From Rhodopseudomonas palustris (GTDB taxonomy: Bacteria > Pseudomonadota > Alphaproteobacteria > Rhizobiales > Xanthobacteraceae), in assembly GCA_016215605.1 (NCBI GenBank), contig JACRJB010000027.1, positions 1 through 61,132 on the forward strand: 61,132 nucleotides of DNA, given 5' to 3'. Below the pieces are notes generated by a model. It saw nothing but the letters and a program-made list of their open reading frames with translations. It was not told the DNA's origin and made no database searches. Position numbers and translations under genes: made by a program. Shown one piece after another: positions 1 to 8,223 of the stretch (position 1 is its first letter; each line of letters starts with the position of its first letter).

Positions 1-140
1 CATAACACTGTGGAATACTGTATTGTGGTGGTGCATGGCGGGATCCTTCGCGCGTGTCTCGAACATTTGCCGATGCTCAAGACATCAGAAGAATCCACGC
101 CATGCGCCGTGTCCAACAAATTTAAACCGGACAGCCGTGG

Positions 141-287
141 GCTCGTCCCGGCCATCCACGTCTTTTTCGCCTCAACGCTGCAGATCGTGGATGCCCGGCA
201 CAAGGCCGGGCACGACGGAGAGATGTGCGTTTCCAATTCCTGGGGCGAGCCACGTCGGAGCATCAGCCCGGCAATGACGGGCTGATG
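141..287. repeat. Intergenic palindromic repeat and hairpin
   Basis: Positions 141-218 form an imperfect inverted repeat around a GGCCATCCACG / CGTGGATGCCCGG core. Positions 261-270 and 278-287 form a perfect 10-bp hairpin (CATCAGCCCG / CGGGCTGATG). No convincing gene lies in bases 1-296. The hairpin sits just past the stop of the leftward gene ending at 297 and could help end its transcript, but no T-tract is seen. Confidence 0.6.
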
Positions 288-296
288 TGTCGCCGC

Positions 297-500
297 TCAC
301 GAAAACGCGTTGCCGCTCTTGACGCCGAGTTTCTTGAACACGATCGCCGCCGGACAGAAGCCGGTGAACGACGCCTGGATCATGTTGAGTCCGGCGAACG
401 CCGCCAGCAGCAGCCAATACGGGCTGACCAGCCAGCCGAGCGCGAGGCTGGCGAGCACAACAAAGCCTGCGAAGGCGAGCACGGTCTGATCGATATTCAT
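297..500 (-). CDS. DUF2892 (YgaP-type) two-helix inner membrane protein
   Basis: A 67-residue protein made almost entirely of two hydrophobic segments (about residues 6-25 and 27-45), followed by the TGFCPAAIVFKKLGVK tail typical of the membrane part of E. coli YgaP. YgaP itself is a rhodanese fused to this domain. Here the rhodanese domain is missing, but a free-standing rhodanese lies at 13349. The start at 500 is preceded by a GGAG ribosome-binding site; upstream in-frame Met codons would add a charged, unlikely leader. The gene is divergent from the BigR-like repressor at 620, matching the E. coli ygaV-ygaP pairing. I infer a role in sulfane-sulfur handling or export at the membrane; the molecular activity of DUF2892 is not established. 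Confidence 0.85.
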   Translation of the reverse strand: MNIDQTVLAFAGFVVLASLALGWLVSPYWLLLAAFAGLNMIQASFTGFCPAAIVFKKLGVKSGNAFS

Positions 501-583
501 CGCAATCTCCCATTTGTCGCGTGTCGGTTCGGGGCGGGTCCGACGGCGCGTCGGCCTTGACATCGTCCCGCCCGGAATCAGTA

Positions 584-617
584 TTGACGTTATATTCGAA
601 TAATTGTATATACGCAA
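584..617. promoter_or_regulatory. Overlapping divergent promoters with BigR-type operator
   Basis: On the plus strand TTGACG (584-589), a 17-bp spacer and TATATA (607-612) form a promoter for the repressor gene. On the minus strand TTGCGT (617-612), 17 bp and TATAAC (594-589) form one for the DUF2892 gene. The two occupy nearly the same bases. Inside lie the palindromes TATTCGAATA (593-602) and GTATATAC (606-613), in an AT-rich island unlike the surrounding GC-rich DNA. One bound repressor dimer would block both promoters. The elements are read directly; binding is inferred. Confidence 0.7.
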
Positions 618-619
618 AT

Positions 620-961
620 ATGAAAATACAGGTCGACCTCATGGAGGCCGCCGCCGACCAGGCCAGCGAATTGCTGAAGGCGCTGGCGAACCGGCATCGG
701 CTGCTGATCGTCTGCCAGTTGATCGGCGGCGAGCGCTCGGTCGGCGATCTCGCCGAACTGCTGAGCCTGCGCGATTCCGCCGTGTCGCAGCATCTCGCGC
801 TGCTGCGCAAGGACGGGCTGGTGTCGGCCCGGCGCGACGCCCAGACGATTTTCTATTCGATCGCGAGCGAACCGGCTCGTGAACTGCTGACCACGCTGTA
901 CCGGCTGTACTGTCCGGCGCCGCCCGGCCGGAAGGCCGCCGGCAAACCCGCAAAGGCATGA
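620..961 (+). CDS. bigR: ArsR-family repressor, BigR/YgaV (persulfide-sensing) type
   Basis: A 113-residue winged-helix repressor. The helix-turn-helix lies around residues 41-68, with the recognition helix in DSAVSQHLALLRKDGL. The protein has exactly two cysteines, C32 (LLIVCQL) and C98 (YRLYCPA), 66 residues apart. This is the spacing of the C42/C108 pair that forms a di-/tetrasulfide link in Xylella BigR, so a reactive-sulfur sensor is more likely than an arsenic or metal sensor (no metal-binding ELCVCDL-type motif). Start 620 is favoured by homology, but it sits almost at the predicted transcription start; the ATG at 641 has a better AGG spacing and is an alternative. The RND adaptor begins one base after the stop, so the pump is probably under this repressor. 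Confidence 0.85.
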   Translation: MKIQVDLMEAAADQASELLKALANRHRLLIVCQLIGGERSVGDLAELLSLRDSAVSQHLALLRKDGLVSARRDAQTIFYSIASEPARELLTTLYRLYCPAPPGRKAAGKPAKA

Positions 962-962
962 C

Positions 963-1964
963 ATGCGCATTTCCGGATTGATCCCGCGCGGCGCGCTCGC
1001 CGCGTTCCTGCTCGGCGCAGCGGCGGCGCCCGCGACGGCGGCGACGCTCACGGTGATGGAGCAGAAGGTGGCGGACGAGAAGGCGGTGTTCGCCACTGTC
1101 GAAAGCACCAGCGTGGTGCCGGCGCGCAGCCGGATCGGCGGCACGGTGATCGCCCTGAAGGTGCGCGAAGGCGACAGCGTCAGCCGTGGCCAGGAGATCG
1201 CCACCATCGCCGACGACAAGCTGACGCTGCAGATGAATTCGCTCGACGCCCAGATCCAGGCGCTGCAGGCGCAGGCGTCGCAGGCGCAGCTCGATTTCGA
1301 CCGCACCAACGGGCTGGTCGAGCGCGGCACGCTGCCGCGCACCAAGCTCGACGAGGCCCGCACCGCGCTCAACGTCGCCGAGAACAATCTGCGCGCCAAG
1401 ACCGCGGAGCGTGCGGTGGTGCAGCAGCAGTTCAAGGAAGGCCAGGTGCTGGCGCCGGACGATGGCCGGGTGCTGAAGAAGATGATCACGGTCGGCTCGG
1501 TGGTGCTGCAGGGCGATCCGATCGTCTCGGTGGCGCAGCAGCACTACAAGCTGCGCTTGCGGGTGCCGGAGCGGCACGCGCGCTTCCTGAAGCAGGGCGA
1601 CCGCATCCGCGTCGATGGCGCCGAGGCCGGCGACGCGGCCGCCAAGTTCGGCACCATCGATCTGGTCTATCCGCTGATCGAGGACGGCCGCGTCGTCGCC
1701 GATGCGACCGTCGAGGGGCTCGGCCAGTATTTCGTCGGCGACCGGCTGCGGGTTTGGATTTCCGGCGGCGATCGTCCGGCGGTCGTGATCCCGTCGCGCT
1801 TCATCAAGACCGAATTCGGTATCGACACCGTTCAGCTCGGCGAGCCGGGCAAGACCGTCGCCGTGCCGGTGCAGCGCGGCCGCGACCATCCCACGCCCGA
1901 CATGCCGGACGGCCTCGAGATCCTCTCGGGGCTGCGTAATGGTGACAGATTGGTGCAGCCGTGA
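963..1964 (+). CDS. RND efflux periplasmic adaptor (HlyD/MFP family)
   Basis: A 333-residue exported protein with an N-terminal signal peptide (hydrophobic to about residue 26, AAPATAA cleavage region) and no lipobox. The barrel-sandwich half-domain follows (VPARSRIGGTVIALKVREGDSVSRGQEIATI, about 44-80), then an alpha-hairpin rich in Gln/Ala (about 85-155) and beta-barrel segments. It would link the permease encoded next to an outer-membrane channel, which is absent from this window. It starts one base after the repressor stop and ends in a GTGA overlap with the permease start, so the three are one transcript. The substrate is unknown; the BigR-like repressor suggests a link to sulfide or persulfide stress. 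Confidence 0.9.
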   Translation: MRISGLIPRGALAAFLLGAAAAPATAATLTVMEQKVADEKAVFATVESTSVVPARSRIGGTVIALKVREGDSVSRGQEIATIADDKLTLQMNSLDAQIQALQAQASQAQLDFDRTNGLVERGTLPRTKLDEARTALNVAENNLRAKTAERAVVQQQFKEGQVLAPDDGRVLKKMITVGSVVLQGDPIVSVAQQHYKLRLRVPERHARFLKQGDRIRVDGAEAGDAAAKFGTIDLVYPLIEDGRVVADATVEGLGQYFVGDRLRVWISGGDRPAVVIPSRFIKTEFGIDTVQLGEPGKTVAVPVQRGRDHPTPDMPDGLEILSGLRNGDRLVQP

Positions 1965-4900
1965 ACCTCGGAATCTCAGGCCGCCTGACCAAGGCGACGA
2001 TCCAGTCGCCGCTCACCCCGCTGTTTCTGCTGGCGTCGCTCGTCGTCGGCCTGATCGCACTCGCCGCGATTCCGCGCGAGGAGGAGCCGCAGATCAGCGT
2101 GCCGATGGTCGACATCCGCATTAACGCCGACGGTCTGCACGGCCCCGACGCGGTCGAACTGGTGACCAAGCCGCTCGAAGCGATCGTCAAGGGCATCGAC
2201 GGCGTCGAGCACGTCTACAGCCAGACCGAAGACGATCGGGTGATCGTCACCGCGCGTTTCCTGGTCGGCACCAAGGCCGAAGACGCGATCCTGCGCGTGC
2301 ACGAGAAGATCCGCGCCAATCTCGACCGCATTCCGGTCGGCATTCCGGAGCCGCTGATCGTCGGCCGCGGCATCAACGACGTTGCCGTCACCGTGCTGAC
2401 GTTGTCGCCGACGCCTGCGGCCGCGTCGCGCTGGACCGACAAGGACCTCTATGAGCTGGCCGACAAGCTGCGCTCCGAGCTGATGAAGGTCGACAATATC
2501 GGCCTGACCTACGTCTCCGGCGGCGGCGCACAGCAGGTGCGGGTGGAGCCCGATCCGGAGAAGCTGTCGCTGTATGGTGTCACGCTGCAGCAACTCGTCG
2601 CCAAGGTGAAGGACGCCAACCGGTCGTTCCTCGCCGGTTCGGCGCGCGATGGCGGCGGGATGCGCAGCGTCTCCGCCGGACAGACGCTGAGCGGCATTCC
2701 CGACATCGGCCTGTTGCTGATCGCGACCCGCGACAACCGCCCGGTCTACGTCAAGGACGTCGCCTCGGTGATCGTCGGTCCGAATGCCGCGGAGCACCGG
2801 GTCTGGAACGATTCACGCCGCGGCGACCAGACGTGGGATCGCGTGCCCGCGGTCAGCGTCGCGCTCGCCAAGCGCGCCGGCGCCAACGCGGTGGTGGTGT
2901 CGCACGCCATCAAGCAGCGGCTCGCCGCGCTCGAAGGCAAGCTGATCCCGAGCGACGTCGTCGTCACCGTGACGCGCGACTACGGCGAGACCGCCAACGA
3001 GAAGGCCAACGAACTGCTGCTGCATCTCGGCATCGCCACGATCTCGATCGTGGTGCTGATCGCGATCGCGATCGGCTGGCGCGAGGCGGTGGTCACCGCC
3101 GTGGTGATCCCGACCACGATCCTGCTGACGTTGTTCGCGGCGAATCTGATGGGCTACACCATCAACCGCGTCAGCCTGTTCGCGCTGATCTTCTCGATCG
3201 GCATCCTGGTCGACGACGCCATCGTGGTGGTCGAGAACATCGCCCGGCACTGGGGGATGAAGGACGGCCGGCCCCGGCTGCAGGCCACCATCGAGGCGGT
3301 GGCCGAGGTTGGTAATCCGACCGTGATCGCCACGCTCACCGTGGTCGCGGCGTTGCTGCCGATGTTGTTCGTTTCCGGACTGATGGGCCCGTACATGGCG
3401 CCGATCCCGGCCAATGCCTCGGCGGCGATGCTGTTCTCGTTCTTCGTCGCGATGGTGGTGGCGCCGTGGCTGATGCTGCGGCTGGCGCCCAAACAGGGCG
3501 CAGCCATCGCCGGCCACAGCGATCATGACGAAGGTCGGCTCGGCCGGCTGTATCGCCGCTTCGCCTCGCCGGTCGTCGCCAGCAAGCGCGCGGCCTGGAT
3601 CTTCCTGCTCGGCGTCGGCGTCGCCACGCTGCTGTCGATGGTGCTGTTCTATACCAAGTCGGTGACGGTGAAGCTGCTGCCGTTCGACAACAAGAGCGAG
3701 ATTGCGGTGGTGGTCGATCTGCCGGAAGGCGCATCGCTGGAAGACACCGAGCGGACGCTGTTTGCCGCCGCCGACATCGCCCGCGGCCTGCCGGAAATCA
3801 TTTCGGTGCAGACCTATGCGGGCACGCCGGCGCCGTTCAATTTCAACGGTCTCGTCCGTCAGTACTACTTGCGCGAACGCCCCGAGCTCGGCGAGCTGCA
3901 GGTCAATCTCGCTACCCGCGGCGATCGCTCGCGCGCCAGCCACGCCATCGCGCTCGACCTGCGCGAGCGGCTGAAGGCACTCGCCGTTCCGGCCGGCACC
4001 AGCGTCAAGGTGGTCGAAGTGCCGCCCGGTCCGCCGGTGATGGCGACGCTGCTGGCCGAGATCTACGGCCCCGACGCCGCGACCCGGCGCGCGGTCACCG
4101 CGGAGGTGAAGAAGATCTTCAAGGACGTGCCGTTCATCGTCGATATCGACGATTCGATCGGCCAGCCGCGGCCGCGGCTGCGGCTGTCGATCGATCAGGA
4201 CCGGCTGGAGTTCTTCGGCGTCGAGCAGAAGGACGTCTACGACACCATCGCCACGTTGTTCGGCGGCACCTCGATCGGCTACTCGCATCGCGGCGAAGAC
4301 CGCAATGCGATCGCCATCATGGTCGGGCTGCCGAAGCGCGATCTGGTCTGGAACGAGGCGCTGGCGTCGACCCCGGTGCCGGCGAACACGCTGCCCGGGG
4401 CCAAGACCGTGGTCGAACTCGGTCAGCTGGTGAAGGCGACCAAAGAGGTCGGCTCGCCGCTGATCTTCCGCCGCGACGGCCGCTTCGCCGACATGGTGAT
4501 GGCCGAACTCGCCGGGAAGTTCGAGGCGCCGCTGTACGGCCTGCTCGAAGTCGACAAGCGCATCGAGGCGCACGATTGGGGCCAATTGCCGAAGCCGGCG
4601 ATCAGCCTGCACGGCCAGCCGTCCGACGAGTCGAAGCCCACCGTGCTGTGGGACGGCGAGTGGGAGATCACCTGGGTGACGTTCCGCGACATGGGCGCGG
4701 CGTTCGGCGCGGCGATCCTCGGCATCTACGTGCTGGTGGTGGCGCAGTTCAAAAGCTTCAAGCTGCCGCTGGTGATCCTGACGCCGATCCCGCTGACGCT
4801 GATCGGCATCCTGATCGGCCACTGGCTGCTCGGCGCGCCGTTCACCGCGACTTCGATGATCGGCTTCATCGCGCTCGCCGGCATCATCGTGCGCAATTCG

Positions 4901-5188
4901 ATCCTACTGGTCGATTTCATTCGCCATTCCGGCGGCGAGGGCAAAACGCTGCGCGAGGTCGTGCTGCAGGCCGGCGCGGTGCGGTTCAAGCCGATCCTGC
5001 TCACCGCGCTGGCGGCGATGATCGGCGCGGCGACGATCCTGCTCGATCCGATCTTCCAGGGGCTGGCGATCTCGCTGCTGTTCGGGCTGGCCTCCTCGAC
5101 GCTGCTGACCGTGCTGGTGATCCCGGCGATCTACATCGTGCTGCGCGACGCGCCGCCGAAACCGCCGGCGGATCTGACGGCAAAGTGA
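1961..5188 (+). CDS. RND efflux permease (AcrB superfamily)
   Basis: A 1075-residue inner-membrane proton-driven transporter of normal RND length, with two repeats of a transmembrane segment, large periplasmic domain and five-helix bundle. The TM4 motif appears as FSIGILVDDAIVVVENIARHW (about residues 405-427), with paired Asp residues for proton relay, as in hydrophobic-substrate and related RND pumps rather than the DFG type of CzcA. The second half contains GFIALAGIIVRNSILLVDF. GTG at 1961 overlaps the adaptor stop by four bases and sets the start. Members of this broad 'acriflavin resistance' family beside DUF2892, BigR and rhodanese genes are known in sulfide-linked neighbourhoods, but the substrate is not. 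No outer-membrane factor is encoded nearby. Confidence 0.9.
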   Translation: MNLGISGRLTKATIQSPLTPLFLLASLVVGLIALAAIPREEEPQISVPMVDIRINADGLHGPDAVELVTKPLEAIVKGIDGVEHVYSQTEDDRVIVTARFLVGTKAEDAILRVHEKIRANLDRIPVGIPEPLIVGRGINDVAVTVLTLSPTPAAASRWTDKDLYELADKLRSELMKVDNIGLTYVSGGGAQQVRVEPDPEKLSLYGVTLQQLVAKVKDANRSFLAGSARDGGGMRSVSAGQTLSGIPDIGLLLIATRDNRPVYVKDVASVIVGPNAAEHRVWNDSRRGDQTWDRVPAVSVALAKRAGANAVVVSHAIKQRLAALEGKLIPSDVVVTVTRDYGETANEKANELLLHLGIATISIVVLIAIAIGWREAVVTAVVIPTTILLTLFAANLMGYTINRVSLFALIFSIGILVDDAIVVVENIARHWGMKDGRPRLQATIEAVAEVGNPTVIATLTVVAALLPMLFVSGLMGPYMAPIPANASAAMLFSFFVAMVVAPWLMLRLAPKQGAAIAGHSDHDEGRLGRLYRRFASPVVASKRAAWIFLLGVGVATLLSMVLFYTKSVTVKLLPFDNKSEIAVVVDLPEGASLEDTERTLFAAADIARGLPEIISVQTYAGTPAPFNFNGLVRQYYLRERPELGELQVNLATRGDRSRASHAIALDLRERLKALAVPAGTSVKVVEVPPGPPVMATLLAEIYGPDAATRRAVTAEVKKIFKDVPFIVDIDDSIGQPRPRLRLSIDQDRLEFFGVEQKDVYDTIATLFGGTSIGYSHRGEDRNAIAIMVGLPKRDLVWNEALASTPVPANTLPGAKTVVELGQLVKATKEVGSPLIFRRDGRFADMVMAELAGKFEAPLYGLLEVDKRIEAHDWGQLPKPAISLHGQPSDESKPTVLWDGEWEITWVTFRDMGAAFGAAILGIYVLVVAQFKSFKLPLVILTPIPLTLIGILIGHWLLGAPFTATSMIGFIALAGIIVRNSILLVDFIRHSGGEGKTLREVVLQAGAVRFKPILLTALAAMIGAATILLDPIFQGLAISLLFGLASSTLLTVLVIPAIYIVLRDAPPKPPADLTAK

Positions 5189-5252
5189 TGGCATCGCCGG
5201 CCGATCCGGGGCAAAAGGGGGCAATCCCAAAGCCAACGATTGGAACCCGACG

Positions 5253-5897
5253 ATGATCACCCGACGATCGGCCTTGATGACGGCACTGTCGCTCGCGCCG
5301 CTGGCCGCTTCGACGGCGTGGGCGGCGCCGGCCGCGCCGTCGACGGACGACAACGTGCTGTCGACCGAAGCGGTGCTGCGCGACCCGGAGATTCCGGTCG
5401 CCGGCAATCCCGACGGCGACATCACCATCGTCGAGTATTCCGATTATCGCTGTCCGTATTGCAAGAAGGTCGCGCCCGATCTGATGCAGGTCGTCAACGA
5501 CGACGGCAAGGTCCGGCTGGTGCTGAAGGACTGGCCGATCTTCGGCGGCATCTCGGTCGATGCCGCCAAGCTGGTGCTGGCCTCGAAATATCAGGGCAAG
5601 TTTCTCGAAGCGCACAACGCGTTGATCGGCGCGCCCGCGAAGCTCACCGAATCCGTGATGAGCGACGCGCTCGGCAAAGGCGGCGTCGATGTCGCCCGCG
5701 CCACCAAGGATCTCGAGACCAACAAGGCGGCGATCGAGGCGATCCTCAAGCGCAACGACACGCAGGCCAAGGCGTTCGGCTTCCAGGGCACTCCCGCCTT
5801 CATCATCGGCCGCTTCCGCGTGCCCGGCGCGCTCGACGTCGCGATGTTCAAGCAGGCGATCAAGGATGCCCGCGCGGCGGCGCAGCAGAAGAAGTAG
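5253..5897 (+). CDS. DsbA-like periplasmic thioredoxin-fold protein (CPYC)
   Basis: A 214-residue exported protein. The first 25 residues form a signal peptide beginning MITRR, short of a canonical Tat motif. The thioredoxin fold follows, with the active site C67-P-Y-C70 in EYSDYRCPYCKK and the cis-Pro segment QGTPAFIIG near the C-terminus. This is the Com1/DsbA_2-type arrangement seen in alphaproteobacteria. It would act as a thiol oxidase or isomerase in the periplasm. It lies 64 bp after the RND permease in the same direction, so it may belong to the BigR-controlled transcript, fitting thiol/persulfide stress, although a separate promoter cannot be excluded. Confidence 0.88.
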   Translation: MITRRSALMTALSLAPLAASTAWAAPAAPSTDDNVLSTEAVLRDPEIPVAGNPDGDITIVEYSDYRCPYCKKVAPDLMQVVNDDGKVRLVLKDWPIFGGISVDAAKLVLASKYQGKFLEAHNALIGAPAKLTESVMSDALGKGGVDVARATKDLETNKAAIEAILKRNDTQAKAFGFQGTPAFIIGRFRVPGALDVAMFKQAIKDARAAAQQKK

Positions 5898-5915
5898 TTC
5901 GTAGCCTCAGCCTCT

Positions 5916-6007
5916 CCCCGTCATTGCGAGCCGAAGGCGAAGCAATCCAGGTGCCTCGTGCACGAAGCTGGATTGCTTTCGTCGCTTCGGCTCCCCGCAA
6001 TGACGGG
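5916..6007. repeat. Long inverted repeat, CATTGCGAGC...CAATGACGGG family
   Basis: A palindrome about 92 bp long: the left arm reads CCCGTCATTGCGAGCCGAAG then GCAATCCAG, the right arm CTGGATTGC, then CTTCGGCTCCCCGCAATGACGGG. Elements of this kind are abundant between genes in Bradyrhizobium and Rhodopseudomonas. It lies directly after the DsbA-like gene and may act as a transcript end. No protein is encoded. Confidence 0.75.
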
Positions 6008-6103
6008 ACGCGGTGGAGTGCAAATATCCCGCTTTGCTTGATTTGGGTCATCCTCGCGGTCGTGATCGCGCGCTAGTCTGGCGCGTTGCATCGCAGCAGC
6101 AGG

Positions 6104-6430
6104 ATGACGATCATGCCCTGCAGACCAAAGGCGGCTGTTGTCGTCGCAACGATAGCGGTCATCGGTATTGCGTTCGTGAGCGCACCTGTCTCCGCTGCGC
6201 CGTGGCGGGCCGACGAGGGCAATACCCGCGGCTGGATGCTGATGTCGCCGCAGGAGCGTATCGAGCATCAGGCACGGGTGCGCGGCTTCACCGACTACGA
6301 TACCTGCGCGGCCTATCGCGCCGAACACCATGCGCTGATGATGCAGCGTGCGCGCGAACGCGGCCTCGATCTGCCGGGCAGCCACTGGGATTTCTGCAGC
6401 CGCCTGAAGCGCGGCGCGCCGCGGGATTGA
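6104..6430 (+). CDS. Small exported protein, unknown function
   Basis: A 108-residue protein with a signal peptide (MTIMPCRPKAAVVVATIAVI..., cleavage near APVSAAP) and a mature part of about 75 residues with two cysteines (DTCAAYR and WDFCSRL) and a His/Met/Arg-rich middle (HHALMMQRARER). The Met at 6104 gives a compact signal peptide; a Met six codons earlier is possible. Four bases separate it from the ferric-reductase-like gene, so the two are probably co-transcribed. The two cysteines could form a disulfide. I do not recognise a family; a role in periplasmic metal handling is only suggested by the neighbour. Confidence 0.7.
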   Translation: MTIMPCRPKAAVVVATIAVIGIAFVSAPVSAAPWRADEGNTRGWMLMSPQERIEHQARVRGFTDYDTCAAYRAEHHALMMQRARERGLDLPGSHWDFCSRLKRGAPRD

Positions 6431-6434
6431 GTCG

Positions 6435-7700
6435 GTGGCAATCTCCGCCTCGACGCTGCAACGCTGGTCGATCCCGCTGCTCGCCTTCGCGGTGCCGCTC
6501 GGTTTCGTGGTGTGGGCGTTTCCGACCGGGCTCGCGCCGCTCCGCGCCGCCGGCATCGTCACCGGCTGGCTCGGCTGCGGACTGCTGCTGGTCAGCCTGC
6601 TGCTGATGTTGCGCGAGCCGCGGCTCGCCTTCTGGCTTGGCGGGCTGGAGCGGATGTATCGCTGGCATCACCTCACCGGCGTCGCCGCCTATGTGCTGCT
6701 GCTGCTGCACCCGCTGGCGCTGGCGGCCAACGCCTGGCCGGCGTCGCGGTTGCTCGCCTGGCAGACGTTGTCGCCGGTCACCGAAAGCTGGCCGGTGTGG
6801 TCGGGCTGGCTTGGCCTGCTGCTGTTGATGGTCGGCCTCGCCACCACCTTCATCCCCGGCATCCGCTACGGCGTCTGGCGCTGGCTGCACGCGTTGCTCG
6901 GACTCGGCGTGGTGGTCGGGCTGCTGCATCTGATCCTGCTCGGCATCGACGAGCCGGTGTTGCCGATCCTCGCGGTGGCGACGGCGATCCTCGGCTGGCG
7001 GCTGCTGCGCGGCGACCTTGGTCTCGCGGCGCGGCCCTATGTGGTCGCCGCGGCGCGCCGGCTGACCGGGCAGGCGGTCGAGATCGAGCTGCGTCCACTG
7101 GCCGATCCGGTCGCCGTGACCCCGGGCCAGTTCGTGCTGGTCGCCTTCGCGCACGGCCCGGTCTATCGCGGCTGCGGCGAATTCCATCCCTTCACCATCA
7201 GTGCGATCGATCGCGACGGCGCGCTGCGTCTCGCCGTCAAGGCGCTCGGCGATTGCACGCGGCGGATGCTGTCGATCGAGCCTGGCGTGGCAGCGCGGGT
7301 GATCGGCGGCTTCGGCGGTCTGCTCGGCAATGCCGGCGCAGCGCCGCAATTGTGGATCGCCGGCGGCATCGGCGTCACCCCGTTCGTGGCCCTGCTCAAT
7401 GACGGCCCGCTGCTCCGCCCGGTGCGGCTGGTGTATCTCTATCGCCGCGAGGACGACGCCACCTATCTGTCGGAACTGCGCGCGATCGCGGCGTCCGATC
7501 CGCGTCTCACGCTGCAGGCGATCGCCACCGGCAACGATCTGCCCGATCTCGACCGTCTGCTGCCCGCCGCCAGCGATCTGTCAGGCGTCGAGTGCTATCT
7601 GTGCGGGCCCGCTGGCCTCGTCGCCGCGCTGCAGCGGGCGCTCGGCGCGCGCGGCGTCGCCGCGCAGCACATCCACTTCGAAAATTTCGAGTTCAGATGA
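6435..7700 (+). CDS. Ferric-reductase-like transmembrane flavocytochrome
   Basis: 421 residues. The N-terminal half has about six membrane helices with two histidine pairs on facing helices (YRWHHLTGVAAYVLLLLHP and WRWLHALLGLGVVVGLLHL), the bis-heme arrangement of the ferric reductase/NOX superfamily. The C-terminal half is a ferredoxin-NADP reductase-like module with FAD motif HPFTIS (about 254-259) and nucleotide-binding GGIGVTPF (about 310-317), then a CGPAGLV-type segment. It moves electrons from cytoplasmic NAD(P)H across the membrane to a periplasmic acceptor such as ferric chelates or oxygen. The GTG start lies four bases after the preceding gene, and the stop overlaps the next gene's ATG, so this is the middle gene of a three-gene unit. 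Confidence 0.88.
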   Translation: MAISASTLQRWSIPLLAFAVPLGFVVWAFPTGLAPLRAAGIVTGWLGCGLLLVSLLLMLREPRLAFWLGGLERMYRWHHLTGVAAYVLLLLHPLALAANAWPASRLLAWQTLSPVTESWPVWSGWLGLLLLMVGLATTFIPGIRYGVWRWLHALLGLGVVVGLLHLILLGIDEPVLPILAVATAILGWRLLRGDLGLAARPYVVAAARRLTGQAVEIELRPLADPVAVTPGQFVLVAFAHGPVYRGCGEFHPFTISAIDRDGALRLAVKALGDCTRRMLSIEPGVAARVIGGFGGLLGNAGAAPQLWIAGGIGVTPFVALLNDGPLLRPVRLVYLYRREDDATYLSELRAIAASDPRLTLQAIATGNDLPDLDRLLPAASDLSGVECYLCGPAGLVAALQRALGARGVAAQHIHFENFEFR

Positions 7701-8068
7701 TGCGCAAACTTTACTTCGCTTCCACCGCCACGTTCTGGATCGTCGTGCTCGGCTTCTGGGCCGGCAGCGCCCTGACGCCGGGCGTGCAGCAGCCGGCGGT
7801 CGCGGCCGATCGCGACATCACCGCCGCGGAGCTGGCCCGCCACGCTACGCCGGCGGATTGCTGGATGGCGATCCGCGGCGCGGTCTACGATTTGTCGCCC
7901 TATCTGCCCGACCATCCGTCACGGCCATCGATCATCGAGCCGTGGTGCGGCAAGGAGGCGACCGAGGCCTACGCCACCAAGACCAAGGGCCGCGCCCATT
8001 CGGGCGAGGCCGACGCGATGCTGCCGAAATACCGGATCGGCCGGTTCGCACCGGGCGGCGCGCAGTAA
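7697..8068 (+). CDS. Membrane-anchored cytochrome b5-like heme protein
   Basis: 123 residues: an N-terminal anchor or signal segment (about 8-30), then a cytochrome b5-like domain with YDLSPYLPDHP...CGKEATEAYATK...RAHSGEADAML. H73 (in place of the HPGG histidine, here HPSR) and H101 (AHS) are the likely axial heme ligands. The loss of GG after the first ligand is a family variant also seen in bacterial members. The ATG overlaps the stop of the flavocytochrome gene, so it is a natural electron partner of that enzyme in the periplasm or on the outer face of the membrane. Confidence 0.85.
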   Translation: MMRKLYFASTATFWIVVLGFWAGSALTPGVQQPAVAADRDITAAELARHATPADCWMAIRGAVYDLSPYLPDHPSRPSIIEPWCGKEATEAYATKTKGRAHSGEADAMLPKYRIGRFAPGGAQ

Positions 8069-8142
8069 ATGAGAATGGCTCGCGTCTGGTGCGGCGCTGG
8101 TCAGGGCTGCGTCAGCATTCTGTCAGGCGATCCGGCCTAGAA

Positions 8143-8159
8143 CTTGACCGGTCGTCAAG
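8143..8159. promoter_or_regulatory. Inverted repeat upstream of metal efflux genes
   Basis: CTTGAC and GTCAAG flank a 5-bp centre (CGGTC), about 65 bp before the adaptor start at 8224. A TTGACC that could serve as a -35 element lies within it. It is a candidate operator for an unlinked metal-responsive regulator; no such regulator lies next to it. Confidence 0.35.
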
Positions 8160-8223
8160 GCTGCGGGAGACCGCGCGCCGGCGGCCGACCGGTCGGCCAA
8201 GCCAGAAAATCTCAAGAAAACCA

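Noticed and set aside
2813-4822. 669-residue minus-strand frame inside the RND permease gene
   Set aside because: Rich in Arg, His, Asp and Gln without domains, a usual shadow in high-GC coding DNA; the plus strand encodes an intact pump.
8143-8159. CTTGAC-N5-GTCAAG as a rho-independent terminator
   Set aside because: Six-bp arms and no T-tract; better explained as a regulatory site.
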